DNA of 36,577 nucleotides from Bradyrhizobium nitroreducens (lineage in GTDB: Bacteria; Pseudomonadota; Alphaproteobacteria; Rhizobiales; Xanthobacteraceae), in the NCBI RefSeq assembly GCF_002776695.1, contig NZ_LFJC01000003.1, forward strand, positions 3,049,918-3,086,494. Direction: 5' to 3'. Shown here piece after piece: positions 1 through 6,500 of this stretch (the stretch's first letter is position 1; every line of letters starts with the position of its first letter). The notes beneath the pieces are model-generated. The model ran no database searches. It was not told the DNA's origin and was given only the letters and a program-made list of their open reading frames with translations. Both the position numbers and the translations under genes were made by a program.

Positions 1-63
1 GTGCTCTAGGCCGCGCCAAGTACGGCTGTCATGCCCTGGCTCGACCGGGACATTTAGTGCGCT

Positions 64-99
64 CAAAAAGCGAAAGCGCGGCACAATCAGTGCCGCGCT
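64..99 (-). terminator. Intrinsic terminator downstream of the PRC-barrel/52-aa gene pair
   Basis: Read on the minus strand, the 9-bp arms at 91-99 and 75-83 form a GC-rich stem with a 7-nt loop. A T-rich tract follows, with five T at 65-69. It lies about 35 nt past the stop codon of the 52-aa gene, as expected for the end of that transcript. Seen directly in the sequence; termination itself is inferred. Confidence 0.7.
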
Positions 100-132
100 C
101 GTATCTGACATCTTGCGGGAAGCGCGCCTGTC

Positions 133-291
133 TCAGTGCGTCTTCGTCTCGTGCCATTTCTCGAGATCGGGCTTCACCTCGTCAGATCCCTGCTCCTTCT
201 CCGGATTGCCCTTCCAGGGCTTGTCCGTCTGCTCGTGCGAACCCCAGTCGTTCTGTTGCCGGGGATCGTCATTGGGTCGTTCCTTGCTCAT
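133..291 (-). CDS. Small hydrophilic protein (52 aa), unknown function
   Basis: This very polar 52-residue protein begins MSKERPNDDPRQQNDWGSHE and ends in WHETKTH. It has no hydrophobic segment, so it is probably cytosolic and largely disordered. An upstream in-frame ATG would give 78 aa, but that extension runs into the preceding gene, and the chosen ATG has a purine-rich stretch (gggaaggaca) before it. It starts 22 nt after the PRC-barrel gene on the same strand and is followed by an intrinsic terminator, so the two genes are probably cotranscribed. Function is unknown. Confidence 0.6.
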   Translation of the reverse strand: MSKERPNDDPRQQNDWGSHEQTDKPWKGNPEKEQGSDEVKPDLEKWHETKTH

Positions 292-313
292 GGACCTGTC
301 CTTCCCTGAAGCC

Positions 314-688
314 TCAAGCGAAGGGGACGCCGTAATAGGCGTTGATGCCGCGCACCGCGGCATCGTCACCCCAGTTCCAATCGCTTCGCTCGGCGTATTT
401 CGGCGCGCCCTCCAGCTCCCTGGCCGTGATGCCGGTGATGTATCCGCCGAGCTCGGTGTCGTATTTCAGCGACTGCCACGGCAACGGATAGCGGTCGTTG
501 CCGAGGCCCAGGAATCCTCCGAAGCCCAACACCGCGTACGACACCTTGCCGCTGACCTTGTCGATCATCACCCGCTCGATCGAACCGATCCGGTTGCGAT
601 CGGCGCCGTAGACCGACGTTCCCTCGACCTTGTCGCTGCCGATCAGCCGGCCCATCTCGCTGAGGCCCAGCTCGCCTTCATTCAGCAT
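314..688 (-). CDS. PRC-barrel domain protein (124 aa)
   Basis: The protein matches small PRC-barrel proteins of rhizobia. Residues about 8-80 carry the barrel, with recognisable segments GRLIGSDKVEGTSVYGADR, IGSIERVMIDKVSGKVSYAVL and RYPLPWQSLKYD. The tail WNWGDDAAVRGINAYYGVPF is typical of this subgroup. PRC-barrels are small beta-barrel folds found in photosynthetic reaction centres, RimM and many stress-induced proteins; what this one binds is unknown. The start at 688 is set by a strong ribosome-binding site (ggagg, 6 nt upstream); longer ORF starts read through the promoter. A GGAAC-N16-CGTT promoter lies 29 nt upstream, which suggests control by the general-stress sigma factor EcfG. The 52-aa gene follows in the same transcript. 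Confidence 0.88.
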   Translation of the reverse strand: MLNEGELGLSEMGRLIGSDKVEGTSVYGADRNRIGSIERVMIDKVSGKVSYAVLGFGGFLGLGNDRYPLPWQSLKYDTELGGYITGITARELEGAPKYAERSDWNWGDDAAVRGINAYYGVPFA

Positions 689-717
689 CTCGATCCTCCA
701 CTCAGCCAATGTGAAGC

Positions 718-742
718 AACGGGGTGAGTGAGCGATCGTTCC
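718..742 (-). promoter_or_regulatory. EcfG-type (general stress sigma factor) promoter for the PRC-barrel gene
   Basis: On the minus strand, GGAAC (738-742) and CGTT (718-721) are separated by exactly 16 nt. This is a full match to the alphaproteobacterial EcfG/SigT consensus GGAAC-N16/17-CGTT. The -10 element ends 29 nt before the start codon at 688. The motif is seen; sigma-factor use is inferred from the known consensus. Confidence 0.75.
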
Positions 743-939
743 GGGATTGAGGCTCCCCGGGGCCGGCCAGGAACATCGCGGGGAAGGCGCGACTTCGTTC
801 AGGCGCGGCGCGGGGAGATGGCGGCCTTCATGGCCAGCGCCTATGCGAATTTTCTCCGGGAAGCTCGGCGTCTGCATTGCGGCCTCCGGTCCGGCGCCTC
901 GCATCTCATCACCGGACTCTACGATGCGCTGCCGGGCCA

Positions 940-1134
940 TCAGCGAGAGGCCGCGGCCTCTTCCCGCAGCATCAGAAAGCCATACATCTCTGCGGCGGTC
1001 TGAAGCTGGTCGATGCGCGCAAGAACACCGTCGCGCTGGCGTCCATCGGGCAGGCCCGACAGCTCATGCTCGAGGCGCAGCTTCTGCGCCTCGAGACGTT
1101 GCTCGAATGTGTGTGGCTCAGACCGTCTTCGCAT
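940..1134 (-). CDS. Small coiled-coil-like protein (64 aa), unknown function
   Basis: The charged, mostly helical protein (MRRRSEPHTFEQRLEAQKLR at its start) contains a heptad-like stretch, FEQRLEAQKLRLEHELSGL, then LARIDQLQTAAEMYGFLMLRE. It resembles small cytosolic coiled-coil proteins of Bradyrhizobium, but I cannot assign a family or role. Its start overlaps the end of the upstream 52-aa gene by 17 nt in a different frame. This suggests translational coupling, and an aggatgga sequence just upstream can serve as ribosome-binding site. Confidence 0.6.
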   Translation of the reverse strand: MRRRSEPHTFEQRLEAQKLRLEHELSGLPDGRQRDGVLARIDQLQTAAEMYGFLMLREEAAASR

Positions 1135-1276
1135 TTTCCATCCTTGGTGGCTGCAGCCCCGGACTGTTGGCCCAGCGCTCGACTTGCTCGATGACCTTCT
1201 GGTGGCTCGGACGCACCGGCTTGGGGGATTCCGGCTCTTCGGAAAGCTTGCGGGGCAACCTGACTTCGTCCGTCAT
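1118..1276 (-). CDS. Small hypothetical protein (52 aa), first gene of an overlapping pair
   Basis: An open frame runs from the ATG at 1274-1276 to a TGA at 1118-1120, with a good Shine-Dalgarno (gggagag, 7 nt before the ATG). The product is proline-rich and charged: it begins MTDEVRLPRKLSEEPESPKP and continues VRPSHQKVIEQVERWANSPG before ending in NAKTV. The last 17 nt overlap the 64-aa gene downstream in another frame, as in a coupled operon. No known domain is recognised. Support is the ribosome-binding site, coding-like composition and the overlap. Confidence 0.55.
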   Translation of the reverse strand: MTDEVRLPRKLSEEPESPKPVRPSHQKVIEQVERWANSPGLQPPRMENAKTV

Positions 1277-1385
1277 GGCTTCTCTCCCTTTCAAGAAGAA
1301 TGCACGACGGCGAAGGTCGTTTCAATAATAACTTATTGATTTTACTTACTATTCTTACTCATTCGGAGGTTGTTCCGTCTCTTAT

Positions 1386-1410
1386 GGAACTCCCGCCAAA
1401 TTGGTTCGTT
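1386..1410 (+). promoter_or_regulatory. EcfG-type promoter for the RHH-like gene
   Basis: GGAAC at 1386-1390 and CGTT at 1407-1410 are separated by 16 nt, a full match to the EcfG consensus. The -10 element ends 39 nt before the ATG at 1450. It sits inside an unusually AT-rich 150-bp intergenic stretch between divergent small genes. Confidence 0.75.
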
Positions 1411-1435
1411 GAGGAAACTACTCAACCTACTCAAT
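1408..1435 (+). promoter_or_regulatory. Candidate operator: inverted plus direct repeats over the promoter
   Basis: GTTGAG (1408-1413) and CTCAAC (1421-1426) form a 6-bp inverted repeat with a 7-nt spacer. The 9-mer CTACTCAAC (1418-1426) is followed immediately by CTACTCAAT (1427-1435), a tandem direct repeat. They overlap the -10 element and probable transcription start of the RHH-like gene. RHH proteins bind short tandem or inverted repeats, so autoregulation is possible. Binding is inference. Confidence 0.4.
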
Positions 1436-1449
1436 TTGCATGATCGACC

Positions 1450-1698
1450 ATGAACGATCTTCGCGCCGAGCGCCTTCAGGTCATGCTCTCGCCGGACGAG
1501 TTGGCCGCCGTCGACGATTTCCGGTTCAAACATCGCATGCCGACGCGGGCGGCGGCGGTCCGCGAGCTCCTCAAGTTCGGGCTGGCCGCCGCGAGCGTCG
1601 ACGCGGTAGTCGGCGTGAAGTCGAGCGACTTCGGCGTATTCGGCCGGGGACCTGAGGGTCATACCCAGGGAGATCCCGAAAGCGGCACCGGGGACTGA
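1450..1698 (+). CDS. Ribbon-helix-helix-like small protein (82 aa)
   Basis: The N-terminal half has the pattern of CopG/Arc-type ribbon-helix-helix proteins: a basic strand (RAERLQVMLS), helix one (PDELAAVDDFRFKH), a turn (RMPTR) and helix two (AAAVRELLKFGLAAA). Residues beyond 50 are low-complexity, Gly- and Asp-rich. Such proteins usually dimerise and bind short operator repeats; a DNA target here is inferred, not seen. No toxin-like partner follows. The gene stands alone behind a full EcfG-type promoter match and an array of short repeats, so it may be a stress-induced, autoregulated DNA-binding protein. The ATG at 1450 is 3 bp inside a longer non-coding ORF in another frame. Confidence 0.75.
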   Translation: MNDLRAERLQVMLSPDELAAVDDFRFKHRMPTRAAAVRELLKFGLAAASVDAVVGVKSSDFGVFGRGPEGHTQGDPESGTGD

Positions 1699-1723
1699 GC
1701 CATCGAGGCTTTCTCGCAAGCGA

Positions 1724-1754
1724 ACGGCCCCGGCACGGTGGGTGTCGGGGCCGT
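1724..1754 (+). terminator. Hairpin after the RHH-like gene (terminator without T tract)
   Basis: ACGGCCCCG (1724-1732) and CGGGGCCGT (1746-1754) form a perfect 9-bp stem with a 13-nt loop, 25 nt past the stop codon. No clear T run follows, so this may be a Rho-assisted terminator or only an mRNA-stabilising hairpin. Confidence 0.45.
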
Positions 1755-1856
1755 CCTTGGAGATTGCTTCCGGCGCACCGGGGGTATGACAACCGGAAGC
1801 AACCTATCGACTCGGCGCACCAGGATTCGTTCCTCGTGCGAAACCTGGCGTTCCAT

Positions 1857-2075
1857 CTAGCCGCTGGGCGCGCCGCCGGAATCATCCGGCGTCATGCCGG
1901 AGCCCGGCGTCTTGCTCTGGTCGTTCAGCTTGGGATCGCGCGTCGCCTCACGCGACGGGGAGCCTTTCGGAACTGCCTTGGTGTCAGTCTTGTGCACGGA
2001 CTGCGCCCGCTGCTTGTCGCGCGGCTGCTCCTCTGCCCGCTTGTCCCTGACGATGCCGTGGTCGGAATGGGCCAT
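1857..2075 (-). CDS. Small hydrophilic disordered protein (72 aa), unknown function
   Basis: The protein starts MAHSDHGIVRDKRAEEQPRD and is almost wholly polar, with Lys/Asp/Ser/Pro-rich sequence to the C-terminus. It has no membrane or signal segment. Composition resembles other small, probably disordered stress proteins of rhizobia, but no family can be named. The ATG has a purine-rich ribosome-binding region (gaggcgaagg) and an EcfG-like promoter 36 nt upstream. It is monocistronic, with the 43-aa exported-protein gene 70 nt upstream on the same strand. Confidence 0.6.
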   Translation of the reverse strand: MAHSDHGIVRDKRAEEQPRDKQRAQSVHKTDTKAVPKGSPSREATRDPKLNDQSKTPGSGMTPDDSGGAPSG

Positions 2076-2111
2076 GATGTGCCTTCGCCTCTCCTGATGT
2101 GTCGAAGCGGT

Positions 2112-2136
2112 TACGCATCACGGCGCCGAATGTTCC
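2112..2136 (-). promoter_or_regulatory. EcfG-like promoter for the 72-aa protein gene
   Basis: On the minus strand GGAAC (2132-2136) is followed after 16 nt by CGTA (2112-2115), one mismatch from CGTT. The -10 element ends 36 nt before the start at 2075. Confidence 0.6.
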
Positions 2137-2145
2137 GGCGTGGCG

Positions 2146-2277
2146 CTAGCTGTGCACCGCGTGAACCGTGGCCGATGCGTTCTCAAGATGCACCTGACGC
2201 ACCGTCGTCACCGTCGCAAACGCCACTGAGACGCCAAAGGCGAGAATGAGTGAAAGAAGGGCCAGACGTGGAGCCAT
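2146..2277 (-). CDS. Very small exported or single-pass membrane protein (43 aa)
   Basis: The ATG at 2277 is preceded by a near-perfect Shine-Dalgarno (aggagg, 7 nt spacing), which decides the start over a longer 100-aa reading. The product begins MAPRLALLSLILAFGVSVAF, a signal-peptide-like hydrophobic helix. A short polar tail TVRQVHLENASATVHAVHS follows. It is probably inserted in, or exported across, the inner membrane. Function is unknown. A GGAAC upstream has only 13 nt before GGTT, too short for the EcfG promoter. Confidence 0.6.
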   Translation of the reverse strand: MAPRLALLSLILAFGVSVAFATVTTVRQVHLENASATVHAVHS

Positions 2278-2392
2278 TGCAAATCCTCCTGCTGGAATGA
2301 AAACCGACGCGATTGACTGTTCCCCGATCATCCCCCGATTGGTCACTTGCATTCCGTGAGCGGTCTCACACACGTTCTGCGAAACGAAGCGC

Positions 2393-2590
2393 TCACGCGC
2401 TCCGCTGTTGTCGCGGGAAACGACCCGCGAGAGGCGGAATTTCGCCATCGAGCCAATCCTGCTCGTAAGCGAGCGCCGTCCAGGCGTCCGCCATGCGCGA
2501 ATAGCGCTTGTACGCAGGCTGCCCTTCGGCGCGCTCGGCGAGCTGGAGGCAATTGTCGGCGTTATCTCTGAAGATGTCAGACTGTTTCAT
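2393..2590 (-). CDS. Small helical protein with WLDG motif (65 aa), unknown function
   Basis: The sequence (MKQSDIFRDNADNCLQLAER, then YKRYSRMADAWTALAYEQDWLDGE) is a recognisable Bradyrhizobium pattern: an N-terminal helix with an NCLQLAE core, a basic KRY...MADAW helix and a terminal WL-D/E-G motif. The 71-aa protein at 10925-11140 has the same arrangement. Start choice is uncertain, because an ATG 30 nt upstream (2620) would add ten residues and neither has a strong ribosome-binding site. Biochemical role is unknown. Confidence 0.65.
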   Translation of the reverse strand: MKQSDIFRDNADNCLQLAERAEGQPAYKRYSRMADAWTALAYEQDWLDGEIPPLAGRFPRQQRSA

Positions 2591-2684
2591 GGAAAGGACG
2601 TGGGGACGGAACTCCGGCATCGCAACCCAATTGCCGGATCGTAATGTTCAGGGAACTTCGGCTCTCTTCAGCAATTGTTCATGG

Positions 2685-3197
2685 ATGCGAGTTCTCATCG
2701 CGATCATCTTGCTATTCGTCAGCACGGCAGCGCCAGCCGACAGCGCCGGTGACCGAAAGCCTCTCGACCGACCGCAGAGCGCAACCGACGTGATCAGCGG
2801 CCTCTACAATTTCAGCCGCTTCCAGCAGGGCCTGCTGGAGAGCACCGATCTGAAGGGCAACGCCGAGGTCAAGAATCTCGCCGCCTTGCGTGCCGAGGAA
2901 GCGGCCAAGCGCGACAAGGCGTTGCGGCAGATCCAGGAGGCGATCGGCGCGGAACCCCATGCGGGCAAGACCGCGTCGGTCGGCGCGAGCCTGATCGAGC
3001 CCGAAACTTCAGACGGGCCGAGTTTCGTCCGAAGCTTTTATGCCTCGCAGATTCCCGAATATGAATCGGCCATCGACCTGCTCGAACGCTATCTGAAGGC
3101 GCCCGACAACACGGCGCTCGCGGCGTTCGCGCGCGAGCAGCTTCCGCTGCTGCGCGCACAGGTCAAGGACGCCGAGCGCACCATGGCGGACAAGTAG
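2685..3197 (+). CDS. Exported DUF4142-like protein (170 aa)
   Basis: Residues 1-20 (MRVLIAIILLFVSTAAPADS) form a Sec signal peptide with an Ala-x-Ala-like cleavage region, so the mature protein is probably periplasmic. The rest is helical: FSRFQQGLLESTDLKGNAEV, then VRSFYASQIPEYESAIDLLE and FAREQLPLLRAQVKDAERT. This order resembles the ferritin-like DUF4142 family (pattern: x-Y-x-x-x-Q-x-x-x-Y/H-x-x-A-I-x-L, then LPxL). The usual metal-site histidines are not obvious. The start was chosen at the signal peptide; the upstream frame is non-coding. The ribosome-binding site is weak. Confidence 0.72.
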   Translation: MRVLIAIILLFVSTAAPADSAGDRKPLDRPQSATDVISGLYNFSRFQQGLLESTDLKGNAEVKNLAALRAEEAAKRDKALRQIQEAIGAEPHAGKTASVGASLIEPETSDGPSFVRSFYASQIPEYESAIDLLERYLKAPDNTALAAFAREQLPLLRAQVKDAERTMADK

Positions 3198-3203
3198 CAG
3201 CCG

Positions 3204-3425
3204 CTATTGCTCGTTGGGATGATGCTGCTGGCTCTCCGGCCGCACCGTGCGATCCCTCTCCGGCATCTTGTCCCGGCTCGCATCGCCATTGTCGTCCTCG
3301 CCACCGGACGACAAGGTCCCGCTTCCGCTCGGGTTCGACCGGCTCGCCGCGCCCGTGGTCGACGGAGCGCCTGCGGGCTGGCCGAGCTGGCGGCGGCAGG
3401 CATCTTCTCTTTTCGGAACTTGCAT
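3204..3425 (-). CDS. Possible small disordered protein (73 aa)
   Basis: An open frame from the ATG at 3425 gives a Gly/Ser/Asp/Arg-rich polar protein ending in RTVRPESQQHHPNEQ. Composition fits the disordered small proteins in this region, and it would converge on the DUF4142-like gene with a 6-nt gap. There is no convincing ribosome-binding site, and an EcfG-type promoter on the other strand begins right at its start. It may be spurious. Confidence 0.35.
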   Translation of the reverse strand: MQVPKREDACRRQLGQPAGAPSTTGAASRSNPSGSGTLSSGGEDDNGDASRDKMPERDRTVRPESQQHHPNEQ

Positions 3426-3450
3426 GGAACCAATTCCGGGGATCGCGGTT
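3426..3450 (+). promoter_or_regulatory. EcfG-like promoter upstream of the poly-HAMP kinase
   Basis: GGAAC (3426-3430) and GGTT (3447-3450) are separated by 16 nt. This is the same form as the matches at 11570 and 12901. It lies 137 nt before the kinase start, farther than in the other cases, leaving a longer leader. It could link the kinase to the general stress response. Confidence 0.55.
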
Positions 3451-3587
3451 GTTGTGTTTGGGCTGAGCAAGACAGGTTCCATTTCCTCGCGTCGCACCTT
3501 GGCGCTTGATTTCGAATTTGGCTGACGCTCTATTTTGACCGATTGCGTCTTGCCCAGGATTCGGCAGACGCCTGCGGGGGAATTAGT

Positions 3588-6500
3588 ATGAGCGACCTCG
3601 ATCCCGGAGCTGCATCACGGTCCGGTCGTCGCGTCCCAAAGCCAAAAACCAACGGTGTGTCGGATCCGGATTCCCGGGCCGAATTGCTGCTCGCCCTGCA
3701 GGCGATGCGCAGCGGCGATTTCTCGGTGCGCATGAGCGGCGACTATCTCGGCATCGACGGCAAGATCGCCGACACTTTTAATGAAATCATCGCCGCCAAC
3801 CAGCGCATGGCGCAGCAGCTCGAGCTGGTCGGCCAGGTCGTGGGCCGCGAGGGCAAGACCCGCCAGCGCGTCAAGTTCGGCCTCGCCTCGGGTTCCTGGG
3901 CCGACATGGAAGGCTCCGTCAACACGCTGATCGACGATTTGTTGTGGCCGACGCGCGAAGTGACGCGCGCAGTCGCCGCCGTCGCGCAAGGCGACCTGCT
4001 CCAGACCGTCAAGCTCGACGTCGAAGGCCGTCCGCTGCGGGGCGAGTTCCTGCAGTCGGCCAACATCGTCAACACCATGATCAAGCAGCTCGGCGTGTTC
4101 ACCTCCGAGGTGACGCGCGTGGCGCGCGAGGTCGGCACGGAAGGCAAGCTCGGCGGCCAGGCCCAGGTGCCTGAGGTGACCGGCGTCTGGAAGGACCTCA
4201 CCGAGAGCGTCAACTCGATGGCGAACAACCTGACCAACCAGGTTCGCAACATCGCAGAGGTGACGATCGCGGTTGCCAACGGCGACCTCTCCAAGAAGAT
4301 CACCGTGGACGTGCGCGGCGAGATCCTTCAGCTCAAGGAAGCCATCAACACGATGGTGGACCAGCTCCGCTCCTTCGCCTCCGAAGTGACGCGCGTGGCG
4401 CGCGAGGTCGGCACCGACGGCAAGCTCGGCGGCCAGGCGATCGTGCCCGGCGTCGCCGGCACCTGGAAGGACTTGACCGACTCCGTCAACGCGATGTGCG
4501 GCAACCTGACCGCGCAGGTGCGCAACATCGCCAACGTGACGACTGCCGTGGCGCGCGGCGACCTCTCGCGCAAGATCACCGTGGACGTGCGCGGCGAAAT
4601 CCTGGAGCTGAAGGACACCATCAACACCATGGTGGACCAGCTCAACTCCTTCGCTTCGGAAGTGACGCGCGTGGCGCGTGAGGTCGGTACCGAAGGCAAG
4701 CTCGGCGGCCAGGCGCAAGTGCCCGGTGTCGCCGGCACCTGGAAGGACCTCACCGACAACGTCAACTTCATGGCGTCGAACCTGACCGCACAGGTCCGCA
4801 ACATCGCCGACGTCGCCACCGCCATCGCCGGCGGCGACCTCTCCAAGAAGATCACCGTGAACGTGTCGGGCGAGATCCTTCAGTTGAAGGAAACGCTCAA
4901 CACCATGGTCGACCAGCTCAACGCCTTTGCCGGCGAAGTCACGCGCGTGGCGCGCGAGGTCGGCACCGAGGGGCGGCTCGGTGGCCAGGCCAACGTGCTC
5001 GGCGTCGCCGGCACCTGGAAGGATCTCACCGAGAGCGTCAACTCGATGGCCTCGAACCTGACCGCACAGGTTCGTAACATCGCCGAGGTGACGACGGCGG
5101 TTGCCGGCGGCGACCTCTCGAAGAAAATCACCGTGGACGTGCGCGGCGAGATCCTCGAGCTGAAGGACACCATCAACACCATGGTGGACCAGCTCAACGC
5201 CTTCGCCGGCGAAGTCACCCGCGTCGCGCGCGAGGTCGGCACCGAAGGCAAGCTCGGCGGCCAGGCCCAGGTGCGTGGCGTCGCCGGTACCTGGAAGGAT
5301 CTCACCGACAGCGTCAACTCGATGGCCTCGAACCTGACCGGTCAGGTCCGCAACATCGCCGAGGTCGCGACCGCCGTCGCCAAGGGCGATTTGTCCAAGA
5401 AGATCACCGTGAACGTGTCGGGCGAAATCCTTCAGCTGAAGGAAACGCTCAACACCATGGTCGACCAGCTCAACGCCTTCGCCGGCGAGGTCACGCGCGT
5501 CGCGCGCGAAGTCGGCACCGAAGGCAAGCTCGGCGGCCAGGCTCAGGTCACGGGCGTCGCCGGCACCTGGAAGGACCTCACCGACAACGTCAACTCGATG
5601 GCGGGCAACCTGACCGCCCAGGTCCGCAACATCGCCGAGGTCGCAACCGCCATCGCCGGCGGCGACCTCTCGCGCAAGATCACGGTGGACGTGCGCGGCG
5701 AGATCCTTCAGCTCAAGGACACGTTGAACACGATGGTTGACCAGCTCAACCGCTTCGCGGGCGAGGTCACGCGCGTGGCGCGCGAGGTCGGCACCGAAGG
5801 CCGCCTCGGCGGCCAGGCCAACGTGCCGGGCGTCGCCGGCACCTGGAAGGATCTGACGGACTCCGTGAACTCGATGGCGGGCAACCTCACCGCCCAGGTC
5901 CGCAACATCGCCGAAGTCACCACCGCCGTGGCGCGCGGCGACCTGTCGCGCAAGATCACCGTCGACGTGAAGGGCGAGATCCTCGAGCTCAAGAACACCA
6001 TCAACACCATGGTGGACCAGCTCAACGCCTTCGCCGGCGAAGTCACGCGCGTGGCGCGCGAAGTCGGCACCGAGGGCGAACTCGGCGGCCAGGCCCAGGT
6101 GCCCGGCGTGGCCGGTACCTGGAAGGACCTCACCGACACCGTCAACGTCATGGCGGCGAACCTGACGGAGCAGGTTCGCGGCATCGTCAAGGTGGTGACG
6201 GCGGTCGCCAACGGCGACCTCAAGCAGAACCTCACGGTGAAATCGAAGGGCGAGGTCGCGGCGCTCGCCGACACCATCAACAACATGACCGAGACGCTCG
6301 CGACCTTCGCCGATCAGGTGTCGTCGGTGGCGCGCGAGGTCGGCGTCGAAGGCCGTCTCGGCGGTCAGGCCGACGTGCCCGGTGCGGCCGGCACGTGGAA
6401 GGATCTCACCGGCAACGTCAACCTGCTCGCGGCCAACCTCACCTCGCAGGTGCGCGCGATCGCGGAAGTCGCGACCGCCGTGACCAAAGGCGACCTCACT

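Noticed and set aside
1342..1719. A 125-aa minus-strand frame opposite the RHH-like gene
   Set aside because: It covers a promoter region, has no ribosome-binding site or family pattern, and is explained as a shadow.
2290..2325. EcfG-like promoter for the 43-aa exported protein
   Set aside because: GGAAC is present on the minus strand, but GGTT follows after only 13 nt, too short for this sigma factor.
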